Below, piece by piece: positions 1 to 8,217 of a DNA stretch of 64,000 nt (positions are counted from its first letter, which is position 1; each line of letters opens with the position of its first letter). The notes beneath the pieces are model-generated. The model saw only the letters and a program-made list of their open reading frames with translations. It did no database searches and was not told the DNA's origin. Origin of the DNA: Nostoc punctiforme NIES-2108 (GTDB lineage Bacteria > Cyanobacteriota > Cyanobacteriia > Cyanobacteriales > Nostocaceae). Both the position numbers and the translations under genes were made by a program. The stretch is from assembly GCA_003326195.1 (NCBI GenBank), contig LXQE01000150.1, positions 24,928 to 88,927 of the forward strand, given 5' to 3'.

Positions 1-899
1 AACTTACGGATAGTTTCTACAGCCCCATGTAAGGCACTTAATTCAGCCCCTTCAATATCCATTTTAATAAAATCCACTCTATCTATACTTTTTTCATATA
101 CAAGTTGATCAATTGTCGTAGTAGCTATAGGTATTTCCGATGGAGTGTTACTAATATTTGCACCAGGCCCTTCACCATGTAAATAAATCTGAGTTTCTGA
201 ACTATCCGTTAGAGCATAATCACTAATAACTACTCTTTCTGCTAAATCCTCATTCTGCATCAAGTTGTAGCAAAATACATCTAAATTATGTGGCTCTATT
301 TCAAACGAAAAAACTTTTCCTTCTGAACCAATAGTTGATGCAAAAGCTATTGCTGTATCACCAAAACACGCACCAGCATCAATCACATAATCTCCTGGCT
401 CAGGACAGATTTGAACATTATTTCTAATAAAGTAATACTGCTTGAACAAAAATGTCCAAGCTACATTGCCCGACCAGCAATCAATAGTAATATGTTGATT
501 TTCAAAGCTAACCGCATACTTCTGCAATTCACCAAAAATACCAGAGTAATCTACATCAGATTCTGAAACTATCATCTCCCTAGCTTTCTGTCTGTCTCGC
601 CAGTGTTGTTCATTATTAGTAGGTAGTTTAAAGTGTAGATGTCCTACTAGTCTGAAAAGTAATAAGTTTGTTAACCAATTCTTAGACTCAGAATCAGCTA
701 GAATTTCGTGAACTTGCTGAAGATTGTCCTGATTTTGGAAAAGAAACTTAAGATAATAACTGTATGAGTCTATAAAAATATGCCTATTGGTATAATCTTT
801 TGATAAGGTTTGAAATCTCTCATAATCCCAGTTATCTTCCTGAAAATTATGAATATTTACATAAAAAGCATTGATAATATCATCGATAAATTGGGACAT
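1..899 (-). CDS. FkbM family methyltransferase (C-terminus cut by window edge)
   Basis: I translated this by hand from ATG at 899-897; 299 codons are open to base 1, so the 3' end lies outside the window. After about 165 residues with no recognised domain comes a class I SAM-methyltransferase core of the FkbM type: VIDAGACFGDTAIAFA (about 172-187, SAM loop), VFSFEIEPHN (197-206), and FIKMDIEGAE (277-286), the DxEGAE signature of FkbM proteins. These enzymes O-methylate sugars or polyketides. The gene is AT-rich and heads the following minus-strand glycan genes, so a sugar in a surface polysaccharide is the likely substrate (inference). Family call is firm, substrate unknown. Confidence 0.85.
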   Translation of the reverse strand, partial: MSQFIDDIINAFYVNIHNFQEDNWDYERFQTLSKDYTNRHIFIDSYSYYLKFLFQNQDNLQQVHEILADSESKNWLTNLLLFRLVGHLHFKLPTNNEQHWRDRQKAREMIVSESDVDYSGIFGELQKYAVSFENQHITIDCWSGNVAWTFLFKQYYFIRNNVQICPEPGDYVIDAGACFGDTAIAFASTIGSEGKVFSFEIEPHNLDVFCYNLMQNEDLAERVVISDYALTDSSETQIYLHGEGPGANISNTPSEIPIATTTIDQLVYEKSIDRVDFIKMDIEGAELSALHGAVETIRK

Positions 900-1105
900 A
901 ATTTTGCTGTTACTATATTTCAAATGTTTCAATCTGACTCAGTTATGATAAATAAATAATCACTACTTGTTGAACTTTTCATGTATCAAAACTTGCTATT
1001 GCTACGGTCAAAATTCTAGCAGTCTTCCTAGTTATTAGATTACCCACAACTTCCTAAAAACTATCATTCTAAAATTGGTTTACTTTCTTATATCATGCAT
1101 TCATA

Positions 1106-1642
1106 CTATTTATTATTGTTTTGAATGTCTTTATTATAATTACTTCTAAGAATTGCCATCACAAAAGTGTTATGGTAGCTGCCATTTTTATAAACTGCCT
1201 CTTCCAACTTTCCTTCTACAAAAAAACCAACTTTTTCATACATTCTAATAGCTCTAGTATTTTGCTCAAGAACATAGAGATAAATCCGGTTAAGATTCAA
1301 ATCAATAAAAGCGTGCTTAATAATTTCTCGGCACACTGCTTCTCCAATACCTCTAGACCAGTAATTCTTATTACTGATAACAATTGAAAATTCAGCAGAA
1401 CGATTAATCGATTGAATATTTGTTAAATAAACATTGCCGATAAGATTATTATTATCTGATTCAATAATAGAAAGTCTAACGTTTTTATCTCTATTATTAA
1501 GATAGGTTTGATACCAATTCTCATCTATCTCTTCAGAAATATAAAGAAAATTACACCCAAGAAAATTGATAATATCATGGTCGTTTCTCCATGCATTAAT
1601 TATTTTTAGATCATTTTTGGAAATCTCTCTTAATGTGAACAT
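1106..1642 (-). CDS. GNAT family N-acetyltransferase (RimJ/RimL/PseH-like)
   Basis: A 178-residue single-domain GNAT acetyltransferase. The acetyl-CoA pyrophosphate loop is visible as YWSRGIGEAV (about 94-103), followed by the family's typical NRIYLYVLEQNTRAIRMYEKVGF run near residues 118-140. It starts 2 nt after the stop of the aminotransferase gene, so the two are very probably translated together. An aminotransferase plus a GNAT is the usual pair that makes an N-acetylated amino sugar (as in PseC/PseH or VioA/VioB routes), so I infer amino-sugar N-acylation. A RimI-like protein acetyltransferase cannot be excluded. Confidence 0.8.
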   Translation of the reverse strand: MFTLREISKNDLKIINAWRNDHDIINFLGCNFLYISEEIDENWYQTYLNNRDKNVRLSIIESDNNNLIGNVYLTNIQSINRSAEFSIVISNKNYWSRGIGEAVCREIIKHAFIDLNLNRIYLYVLEQNTRAIRMYEKVGFFVEGKLEEAVYKNGSYHNTFVMAILRSNYNKDIQNNNK

Positions 1643-1644
1643 TA

Positions 1645-2616
1645 TTAGTTCCTTAATAGTTCTTTTATTGATTTAATCACATAATCTAGGTCATCAATCT
1701 CATATCTATGATCTATTGGAAGTGCAAGTAATTTTTGCGTTAAATCCTGTTCAAAATCAAATCCTTCCATTCCTCTGTGTATTGTATCTTTCCATAATAT
1801 TGGAATAAAAATATTTTGATCATATAATAGGTTTTTATCTATTCTATTTTTGACGAAAAGAGGATAATAGTAAGGAATAGCATTAGTTGCTAAAGGCAAA
1901 TTAAATTGATTAATTTCTTCAAAGAATAAATGATAATAATTGAAGTGATGCCGACGCTTTTGAGCAACATTTAGATAATCAATATTAGCAAGTAAATATT
2001 CAGAAATGAGCGATATTTTTTTAATTTTATCATCCAACCCTTTTTCATATTCTATAAATTCTTGATATGCTTGTTTCTGCTTACCCAATAAACGATTTAA
2101 TAAATGATTACAACTCAAATCAGTATTCCTTTCATAGTCAACAGGAATATCATAAGGAGTATAAAGATATGCTCCATCTGGCACACCGAAAAACTTTCTT
2201 GCCGAATTAAAAGACCAAGATTTACTATTTTCTCTATCAAAAAATGCTTGAGTATTATCAATGATAACTTGATCATTATACCGATTAATTAAGGCTTCAA
2301 TAAATTTGCCCTTTAGTCCAAAATAATTGATATAAATCAAATACTCGTTTTTTTTTAATTTCACATCTTCAGTAGGTTCTAAATTTATATTAATTGAGTA
2401 AAAGTTATAGGGAGTTTGATTCGTTTGAATCGGTTTCAACAATGCGTTACAGGTGTAAAAAGGTATCCATATTCTCTGGGCTTCAATGTGTTTAAGAATG
2501 AGATTGAGGCAAGCTCTTCCATTACTAAGAGCAATTGCATTAGAATGATAGCTGCAATCTTTATTTTGGATTTCTAACTCAAAAAAACCTCCAATTGGTT
2601 TTACTCTAGACTTCAT
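1645..2616 (-). CDS. DegT/DnrJ/EryC1/StrS-like PLP aminotransferase
   Basis: This 323-residue protein is shorter and more divergent than standard sugar aminotransferases (about 370). Landmarks can still be placed: a small-residue turn SNGRACLNLIL (31-41) where the PLP phosphate is bound, VIIDNTQAFF (117-126) with the pyridine-binding Asp120, and SARKFFGVPDGAYLY (138-152) where Lys141 should form the Schiff base. It would aminate a keto-sugar nucleotide. It lies between the WbqC gene (upstream) and the GNAT gene (2 nt downstream). The sequence is very AT-rich: 13 G/C in the 60 nt at 2341-2400. That fits a horizontally acquired glycan cassette. Confidence 0.7.
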   Translation of the reverse strand: MKSRVKPIGGFFELEIQNKDCSYHSNAIALSNGRACLNLILKHIEAQRIWIPFYTCNALLKPIQTNQTPYNFYSININLEPTEDVKLKKNEYLIYINYFGLKGKFIEALINRYNDQVIIDNTQAFFDRENSKSWSFNSARKFFGVPDGAYLYTPYDIPVDYERNTDLSCNHLLNRLLGKQKQAYQEFIEYEKGLDDKIKKISLISEYLLANIDYLNVAQKRRHHFNYYHLFFEEINQFNLPLATNAIPYYYPLFVKNRIDKNLLYDQNIFIPILWKDTIHRGMEGFDFEQDLTQKLLALPIDHRYEIDDLDYVIKSIKELLRN

Positions 2617-2754
2617 CTCAATCTTTAAAACCTCATATAAGTTTATATTTATCTGAATAGATATGAGTCTTATGCTTGCTATCTATTAAATGAAATATAT
2701 ATCTAGTAACTTGTTTTTCCTCTTCTTAATCAAAAAATATAAATATTTTTGCAT

Positions 2755-3456
2755 TTATATTAAATCATATTCATTCAACATTTTTTGAATTTTTTCTTTG
2801 TCATTAAACATTAGAACATCAATGATTGAAAGCCAAGGAACAAACTGATTATCAAATTGATTATATTCAACAAATCTTGGCTGAAGAAATGACAACTTGA
2901 TATCATTTTTTTTAAAAACCTCTCTTGAATACAATTTCTCTCCTCCAATTGAATTTATGTAATGGTCAGACCCTAAACACTTGTTTATACTGATAACCCG
3001 TTCTTCTCCTTTCAATGTCTTGTCTTTATTAAGTTCCGAGGAAAAATAAACTTGTGTACCAATATCTAAATAATCACAAATGAGCTTTAAGCTATGTGTT
3101 ATCATTTTTGAAATATTTATTTCATCTACATATAAAATACGATCTAATAGTTTTTTAATGTTTGAGTAATAAGGCGCTTTTCTATAAGACAAATCCACTA
3201 TATTTAACAATTTTTTTCTTTCTTTATCAAAATTTTCTGTAAAAAACCTCTGATTGATGTTCAAAAAAGCAGAATCATTTTTTATGCTCAATGTAAATAG
3301 GTAAGCTTCTCTATTTAATAGAATTCGGTTTCTATTGATCCAGCCTCCTTTTATGTACTGTACATCATCATGAATTACAAATTTATCTGCTATATTGATA
3401 AGCTGAAAATACCCTAGATACGGAAATAAGTACGGCTGCATTATAGTAATCTTCAT
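2755..3456 (-). CDS. WbqC family protein
   Basis: A 233-residue protein matching the WbqC family from its first residues: MKITIMQPYLFPYLGYFQLI, followed by KFVIHDDVQYIKGGWINRNR (about 25-44), then a C-terminal GSDHYINSIGGEKLY segment. WbqC proteins occur in O-antigen and capsule clusters and are thought to modify amino sugars, but the exact reaction is not something I can read from sequence. It lies about 140 nt upstream of the DegT-like aminotransferase and about 65 nt after the methyltransferase, in the same direction. Length is normal for the family. Confidence 0.85.
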   Translation of the reverse strand: MKITIMQPYLFPYLGYFQLINIADKFVIHDDVQYIKGGWINRNRILLNREAYLFTLSIKNDSAFLNINQRFFTENFDKERKKLLNIVDLSYRKAPYYSNIKKLLDRILYVDEINISKMITHSLKLICDYLDIGTQVYFSSELNKDKTLKGEERVISINKCLGSDHYINSIGGEKLYSREVFKKNDIKLSFLQPRFVEYNQFDNQFVPWLSIIDVLMFNDKEKIQKMLNEYDLI

Positions 3457-3522
3457 AAATAGACCTTCGTTTAGACTAGTGAGTCATAAAAAATAGACCT
3501 TGCTGATAAAATATGTAACCTA

Positions 3523-4266
3523 TTAGATACGACCTTTTTCGCAAACCATAAAAATACTGGCGCAGAGATCAGGGTATTGCATTCCTAATTTGTAACAAGC
3601 TTCTAGATATGAGTCTGAAATTATGTCAGTACTTAATAATTTGTCAAATTGAAAATTGGCTAATGCTTTGAAAAATATACCGCCTCGATGAACAATATTA
3701 AGACCAGCATCAATAGTATCTTTTTCTAAGCTATCAAAAGCGTAAGTTTTTCTATGTCCATGAGCAAACTCTGCCTCAGTAACTGCCGTGTTGTGAGAAA
3801 TAAGACCCATCTTAACGGCAATTTGCCGAGATGGAGCATTTGCATTGGGGACAGCTAAGAAAAGCAGTCCCTGATCTGATAACCAGGAATTAATTTTACG
3901 TAGAATGAAGACAGGATCATCTAAATGTTCAAGCGTATGAATTAGAAAAATAGCATCGTACTTGTCTTGCAATTCCAGTGTTTCAAAGACTGAGTTAATG
4001 AATTTAACCCTATATCCCACACGATTTCTTACGTATTCTACTAAAGTGTCAGCAGCCTCAATAACGGTGATATCTGTGAAGTGATCTATCAGCATCTCAG
4101 TAAATTCTCCTTGAAAGCAACCTAACTCTAATGCCTTACCCGATGACAAAAATGGTAGAAAAGAACGCAGCATATAGCGTCTTAAGAGTTTGTCAAAGCT
4201 ATACTCATATTTTTTGTCAGGGTCATTAGTATTAAAGGTTGAATATTCTTTATTGTAATCTCTCAT
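3523..4266 (-). CDS. Class I SAM-dependent methyltransferase
   Basis: The frame opens at 4299, but I prefer the Met at 4266: AAGAGAGA lies 7 nt ahead of it and the protein then begins MRDYNKEYSTFN. The SAM motif is KALELGCFQGEFTEML, the acidic loop VIEAAD, motif III YDAIFLIHTLEHLDDP, then WLSDQGLLFLAVPNANAPSR. This places it with Methyltransf_11/23 small-molecule enzymes often found in polysaccharide clusters. Likely substrate is a sugar nucleotide or glycan (inference). It follows the PhyH-like gene closely. If the upstream Met is used, 11 residues are added and the genes lie 7 nt apart. Confidence 0.75.
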   Translation of the reverse strand: MRDYNKEYSTFNTNDPDKKYEYSFDKLLRRYMLRSFLPFLSSGKALELGCFQGEFTEMLIDHFTDITVIEAADTLVEYVRNRVGYRVKFINSVFETLELQDKYDAIFLIHTLEHLDDPVFILRKINSWLSDQGLLFLAVPNANAPSRQIAVKMGLISHNTAVTEAEFAHGHRKTYAFDSLEKDTIDAGLNIVHRGGIFFKALANFQFDKLLSTDIISDSYLEACYKLGMQYPDLCASIFMVCEKGRI

Positions 4267-4306
4267 AGTAAGTCTCTCTTGATATGGATTATGATGCATT
4301 AATAAA

Positions 4307-5131
4307 TTAACCTTGTCCTGGTTTGTAAAATCTCTTTTCTGGAGGTTGATACCATTCTTCCAAATTTGTTGGAACTAGAGCATTGTATCCAAGGATTTGC
4401 TTCATTTCTTCCGATAAACTGGTTACATAGTCATATCCAAAGTATCGAGGTAAATCCAACTGTTGCTTGACAAAAGGCTTAGTGAAACAGAGTGTAAGAG
4501 CGCGTCTAGGCTCATCCGTCTGATTGCTTCCTGCCGCGTGCCAAAGGTTAGCATCAAAGAGAATGATGCTGCCACTTTTTCCAACAGCGCGAGTGGAATT
4601 TTCGTAGAATAGTTTTTCAGATGGCCGATCTGCTAGATAATGTCCTCGATTCATGAAGTAAGTTGCACCATTTTCTAGCGTGAAATCATCTAGCATGACA
4701 ATCATTTGAAGCATCAGTTTTAGGTTGCCTGTGAAACTGCGAACATCTCGATGAATATTTAAAAGATAAGAAGGATGATTCTTAAGATTATTTACACCAC
4801 CAAAGATATTCAAAATATAGTTGCCACCAAAGTAACTTGTTATTGCTTCTTTCAAATACATTCTTTCTAGAAATTCCATAAAGCTGTCACCTAATCCCAA
4901 TAGGTGATTAATCGTCCCATCAGTATTTTGTGCTACATCATTCTTGATTTGAATATGACGAGCTATTGTATTTGCTTTATCGAGGTCTAACTTCAACTTT
5001 TCAACTAATTGATTATCAACAATATTTTTAAATAACAACCATCCTTGTTTTTCAAGCTCTTTTCCTACTAATACAGATGAAGAAAGATAAGTTTTATTAT
5101 TAGGATACTCACTTTGAGTGTAGGAAGACAT
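4307..5131 (-). CDS. Phytanoyl-CoA dioxygenase (PhyH) family oxygenase
   Basis: A 274-residue Fe(II)/2-oxoglutarate oxygenase. The 2-His-1-carboxylate facial triad can be placed: NIHRDVRS gives His127 and Asp129, LWHAAGSNQ gives His198, and the following EPRRALTL supplies the 2-oxoglutarate-binding Arg (209 or 210). The middle has the family's DDFTLENGATYFMNRGH run (148-164). PhyH proteins hydroxylate small molecules; in sugar and natural-product clusters they hydroxylate or epimerise building blocks. It is the first gene of the minus-strand glycan cluster here and is followed by a methyltransferase 7 to 40 nt later, so the two may act on the same substrate. Confidence 0.85.
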   Translation of the reverse strand: MSSYTQSEYPNNKTYLSSSVLVGKELEKQGWLLFKNIVDNQLVEKLKLDLDKANTIARHIQIKNDVAQNTDGTINHLLGLGDSFMEFLERMYLKEAITSYFGGNYILNIFGGVNNLKNHPSYLLNIHRDVRSFTGNLKLMLQMIVMLDDFTLENGATYFMNRGHYLADRPSEKLFYENSTRAVGKSGSIILFDANLWHAAGSNQTDEPRRALTLCFTKPFVKQQLDLPRYFGYDYVTSLSEEMKQILGYNALVPTNLEEWYQPPEKRFYKPGQG

Positions 5132-5170
5132 ATCATACTACCTTTAGAGGTTGACCAATGCGCCCCATTT

Positions 5171-5575
5171 TTACTGAGCAGAGACGTTCTTACCCTCTTG
5201 CTTCTTAATCTTCTCTAATACAACTTTGTAATCTTGCCGATCGGGGCGCAATTTTACCAGCTTCTCCAAAAGTTCCATCGCACCTTTCGTATCCTTCAAT
5301 TGCAACCGCAGCACAGACAGTTTCTCTAAAGCAAGTTGGTTTTCTGGTTCCCGTTGTAAAACCAACTCGTAGCCCCGCGCTTGTTGCTGTAATTCTGACT
5401 CAGGAGAAGCAGACGCAGTTGCTGGCTTAGGTTGAGTAGCCTGTTGGATTGCCGGAATAACTGCAAATACCGTAGAACCAAAAAACGAGAACATCGACAC
5501 TATCGTGACAATCTTTTGTCGCCGCTGAATCTGCTTTTTGCGGGAAATTAGGTATTCTTCGTCTGAACTAGCCAT
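5171..5575 (-). CDS. TPR-containing single-pass membrane protein, function unknown
   Basis: 134 residues. A basic N-terminus (SRKKQIQRRQK) is followed by one hydrophobic helix, about 22-44 (IVTIVSMFSFFGSTVFAVIP). A Pro/Ala/Ser linker leads to one to two TPR-like helical pairs (ALEKLSVLRLQLKDTKGAMELLEKLVKLRPD). Topology is probably N-terminus in the cytoplasm with the TPR part outside (lumen or periplasm), from the positive-inside rule. I believe such short proteins are conserved in cyanobacteria, without an assigned role. It is less AT-rich than the neighbouring glycan genes and probably marks the end of that cluster. Confidence 0.65.
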   Translation of the reverse strand: MASSDEEYLISRKKQIQRRQKIVTIVSMFSFFGSTVFAVIPAIQQATQPKPATASASPESELQQQARGYELVLQREPENQLALEKLSVLRLQLKDTKGAMELLEKLVKLRPDRQDYKVVLEKIKKQEGKNVSAQ

Positions 5576-6485
5576 GCCTCACATACTTGCTGCGGTAAAT
5601 ACTTAGGTATCAGCAAGCCTCCCGTTCTGAGGATACCCATCTGTTCAACAGAAACTAACATCCTCGCTAAAAATTTTTTACACAAACTTCAAATATTGAC
5701 TCTGAAGATGGAGGAATTTATGTTTAACCCATGTTAGACCAGCAATTTTGCCATGCGTAGTTTACCGCCGTAGGCATCGCTCCCATAGCTCAAAGCAAAA
5801 CCCTACCCTGCGCCCTAACAGGTCTTAATTATCTGAGCAAAATATTAAAACTATATAAAGATTTGCAATTATTTTACCTAAAGCCAGATGTTTGCGATAT
5901 TGTAAATAACATTTAAATCAACAGAAAGAGTAGATATCTCTACTCAATTGCAAATTTCCCTGTCAGTCATCAACTTTTAAACTAGCTCGTATCCTATAGC
6001 TTCTTCAACAAGCAAGCATATTTTCCCTAATTTAAACAAACAGAATTTTCCCAGTAGTCCTCAGTCACACTACTTAGTGGAACTTCCTTGAGGACTAATT
6101 ATTCTGCTCGGCGTCCACAATAGATATCTTACGAAAGGTAGTGTTGCACCCTTGTGAAAAAAAGGTAGAGATAAAGAGGAAAAACAAAAGGGGCAAAGGT
6201 TAAAGGAAAAAGGGGAAATATAAATATCCCTTACCCCTTCTGCCTATATTTTTGTCTGGCTTCTGCAAAAAGTTTAAGGACTGCTTGGTAAAATTAGGAT
6301 TTTCTGGTGGTAATTACCGTACAAAACCGAATTTACCAGTAACTTAGTAGAGTTTGTTATGGTATAGTTAAAAAGTTAAGACTAGCTTTACCAAATTACA
6401 CCACTCTACGGGCCGGCAACAATTGCAGAATGGGAAGCAGTTTTAATTAAGCATTTACCCACAAAATCAGAATTCAATCGAGGTT
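5576..6485. other. Long spacer between the TPR gene and the small + strand gene
   Basis: 910 nt without a convincing gene. It contains AT-rich sequence, a short GCCGTAGGCATCGC repeat of the Nostoc type near 5770, and an imperfect inverted repeat around 6205-6240 (AAGGGGAAATATAAATATCCCTTACCCC). Just before the + strand gene a second frame stays open without a start codon from about 6380 and overlaps that gene; I do not call it. Both flanking genes point away, so two promoters should lie here, but I cannot point to convincing -10/-35 boxes. Confidence 0.5.
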
Positions 6486-6704
6486 ATGACTCAGCAAGTG
6501 ATTCACCCAATGGTGAAATTGCAGCGCAATGTGCAATCACTCATAGAATCGAATATTATCAAGCCAAGCGATAGCATCTGGAAAATCGCTTTGCTCTATG
6601 GTAATGAATGGCAGCACTGGAAACAAGAACTGCTTGACTTTGGCTTTAGTATGCAAGACCCAGTTAGTGAATTGCTAGCTGTAGAAACTTGGGATGAAGA
6701 GTAG
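6486..6704 (+). CDS. Small conserved cyanobacterial protein (DUF4327-like)
   Basis: 72 residues, acidic C-terminus, no membrane segment or signal. The sequence has patterned content (HPMVKLQRNVQSLIES, KPSDSIWKIALLYGNEW, FSMQDPVSELLAVETWDEE). From memory it resembles the small cyanobacteria-only family DUF4327; no function is established that I know of. A GAGG lies unusually close to the ATG, 2 nt away, so translation may be weak or depend on other sequence. The gene stands alone, convergent with the FHA kinase gene. Confidence 0.6.
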   Translation: MTQQVIHPMVKLQRNVQSLIESNIIKPSDSIWKIALLYGNEWQHWKQELLDFGFSMQDPVSELLAVETWDEE

Positions 6705-6742
6705 GGAATAGGGCATGGGAATTTTTAATATTCACCACTCCC

Positions 6743-6766
6743 TAGACACGATTAATCGCGTCTCTA
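6743..6766. repeat. TAGAGACGCGATTAATCGTGTCTA palindromic repeat
   Basis: An inverted repeat of the dispersed Nostoc type (arms TAGACACGATT and AATCGCGTCTCTA). It lies between the convergent small gene and the kinase gene. A related, perfect copy occurs at 39972-40002 and a variant at 20099-20127. It could act as a bidirectional transcription stop. Confidence 0.6.
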
Positions 6767-6781
6767 CACACTCCCGACTCT

Positions 6782-8068
6782 CTAGACTTTACAGGCAGCT
6801 AAAGCCGCAGCCAATTCCTTTGCATTTTGATAGCGATCGCGTGGCAATGGTTCTGTAACGCGATCAATAACATCTCTTAATTGGGAACTAATGGTGGGAA
6901 CTTTTGCCACATCAAACCTGAAGTTTCGCCCTCGTTGGCGGTAATACTTGAATGGGTTTTCGCCTGTGAGCAGAAAAATCAGCGTTGGGCCAATTGCATA
7001 CAAATCAGATTGAGTCAAAGGTTGTCCTCGTTCTTGTTCAGGAGCGCAGTAACCTTCTGCACCAATTCGAGTACCAGGCGCTGTGCCAATTTCTTTAACT
7101 GCGCCAAAATCTAGCACCACGATGCGATTTTCTGAACTTCGCACCATTAAATTGGCGGGTTTGATATCGCGGTGAATCAGTGGAGGCTCTTGGCTATGAA
7201 GATAGTCTAAAATATCGCAGGTTTGGATCATCCAAGCGATCGCTTGGTTTGGTGTCACTGGGCCAGTGGTATAGACGCGTTTCTCCAAATCTTGTCCGTG
7301 GATTAATTCCATTGCCAAGTATTTTTTTCCGCCTTCTACAAAGAAGTCATAATACTTGGGAATTCCAGGATGGTTAAGAGATTTGAGAGTATGCGCCTCT
7401 CGCTCAAATAACTCTTGAGCTTTGACAATTTTCAGCATATCAGCATTCATTTGCTTCAACACCAACAGTTGTGGCATACCCGCAATCAGACCAGCCTCAT
7501 CCCAAGCAAGATAGGTAGTACCCATACCTCCTTGTCCGAGAGTTCGCAACACCTGATAATGGCGAATTCTCTGTTGGACTGAGAGAGGTTGACCGCAGTG
7601 GATGCAAAATAGATTGTTTGGAGAGTTGCCTTCGTGCGTGCAAGTTGAAGATAAATTTGCCAGATTTCTTGCTGAGTAAAGTGTCTCGGCGGCGTTTTCT
7701 TCTGCCCCTTGTATTTGTTGCTGCGATCGCAAACCAGTTTCCAATACTGTTACCTCCTGAATTTGGAATTGCAGTATTGGGCCTCCCTGTGCCAATTGCA
7801 AAAGGGAATTATCTGGTAACGGACCCTGAAGTACAAGGATACCGTTGAGAAAAGTCCCATTTGTACCCTGACTAATCAGATGCCAAGCATCGCCATTGCT
7901 AGCGTCACCGACTTTTCTCAGTTCTAGATGATGCCGCGAAACTAAACTATCATTTAAAACAACGTGATTATCTGCCGCTCGACCAATCCGAATTATGGAG
8001 GAGTTCTCAAAGCTCCACTGCTGGAGGGGCGTTTTCTGTTGCGGTTCTAACAGGGTCAGACTAACCAC
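6782..8068 (-). CDS. FHA domain / zinc ribbon / Ser-Thr protein kinase
   Basis: 428 residues in three parts. Residues about 20-95 are an FHA domain (RIGRAADNH, SRHHLEL, GTNGTFLNG: the phosphothreonine-binding GR, SxxH and NG signatures). Cys143/His145 and Cys155-x-x-Cys158 look like a small zinc ribbon. Residues about 170-428 are a Hanks-type kinase: glycine loop GQGGMGTTYLAWD (178-190), Lys205, HRDIKPAN (299-306), DFG (320-322) and a GYCAPEQ activation-loop end. There is no membrane segment, so it should be soluble. It lies 149 nt downstream of the PP2C phosphatase gene on the same strand. I infer a kinase/phosphatase pair acting on shared targets. Confidence 0.92.
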   Translation of the reverse strand: MVSLTLLEPQQKTPLQQWSFENSSIIRIGRAADNHVVLNDSLVSRHHLELRKVGDASNGDAWHLISQGTNGTFLNGILVLQGPLPDNSLLQLAQGGPILQFQIQEVTVLETGLRSQQQIQGAEENAAETLYSARNLANLSSTCTHEGNSPNNLFCIHCGQPLSVQQRIRHYQVLRTLGQGGMGTTYLAWDEAGLIAGMPQLLVLKQMNADMLKIVKAQELFEREAHTLKSLNHPGIPKYYDFFVEGGKKYLAMELIHGQDLEKRVYTTGPVTPNQAIAWMIQTCDILDYLHSQEPPLIHRDIKPANLMVRSSENRIVVLDFGAVKEIGTAPGTRIGAEGYCAPEQERGQPLTQSDLYAIGPTLIFLLTGENPFKYYRQRGRNFRFDVAKVPTISSQLRDVIDRVTEPLPRDRYQNAKELAAALAACKV

Positions 8069-8099
8069 AATACAACCTACAAGGTAAATGGATTAGGGA

Positions 8100-8215
8100 A
8101 TGAGGAATGGGGCATTGGGCATTGGGCACAAGAGGCAGAGATGCAGAGGGGAAAAATTTACTGCAACTTCTCCTCTGCTCCCCTGCTCCCCTGCTTCTTC
8201 CCCATACCCATGTAT
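8100..8215. repeat. GGGCATTGGGCATT / CCCCTGCTCCCCTG low-complexity repeat
   Basis: The spacer between the PP2C and kinase genes is filled by GGGGCATTGGGCATTGGGC and a run of CTCCCCTGCTCCCCTGCTTC. The same string types recur at 10390-10620, 14475-14660, 24475-24550, 39226-39400, 42812-42850 and 54565-54625. They match the short dispersed spacer repeats seen across Nostoc genomes. Confidence 0.7.
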
Positions 8216-8217
8216 GA

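Noticed and set aside
6380..6570. Alternative open frame upstream of and overlapping the DUF4327-like gene (PLYGPATIAEWEAVLIKHLP)
   Set aside because: No start codon after the preceding stop, and it ends inside the overlapping gene. A frameshift relation cannot be supported without homologues.
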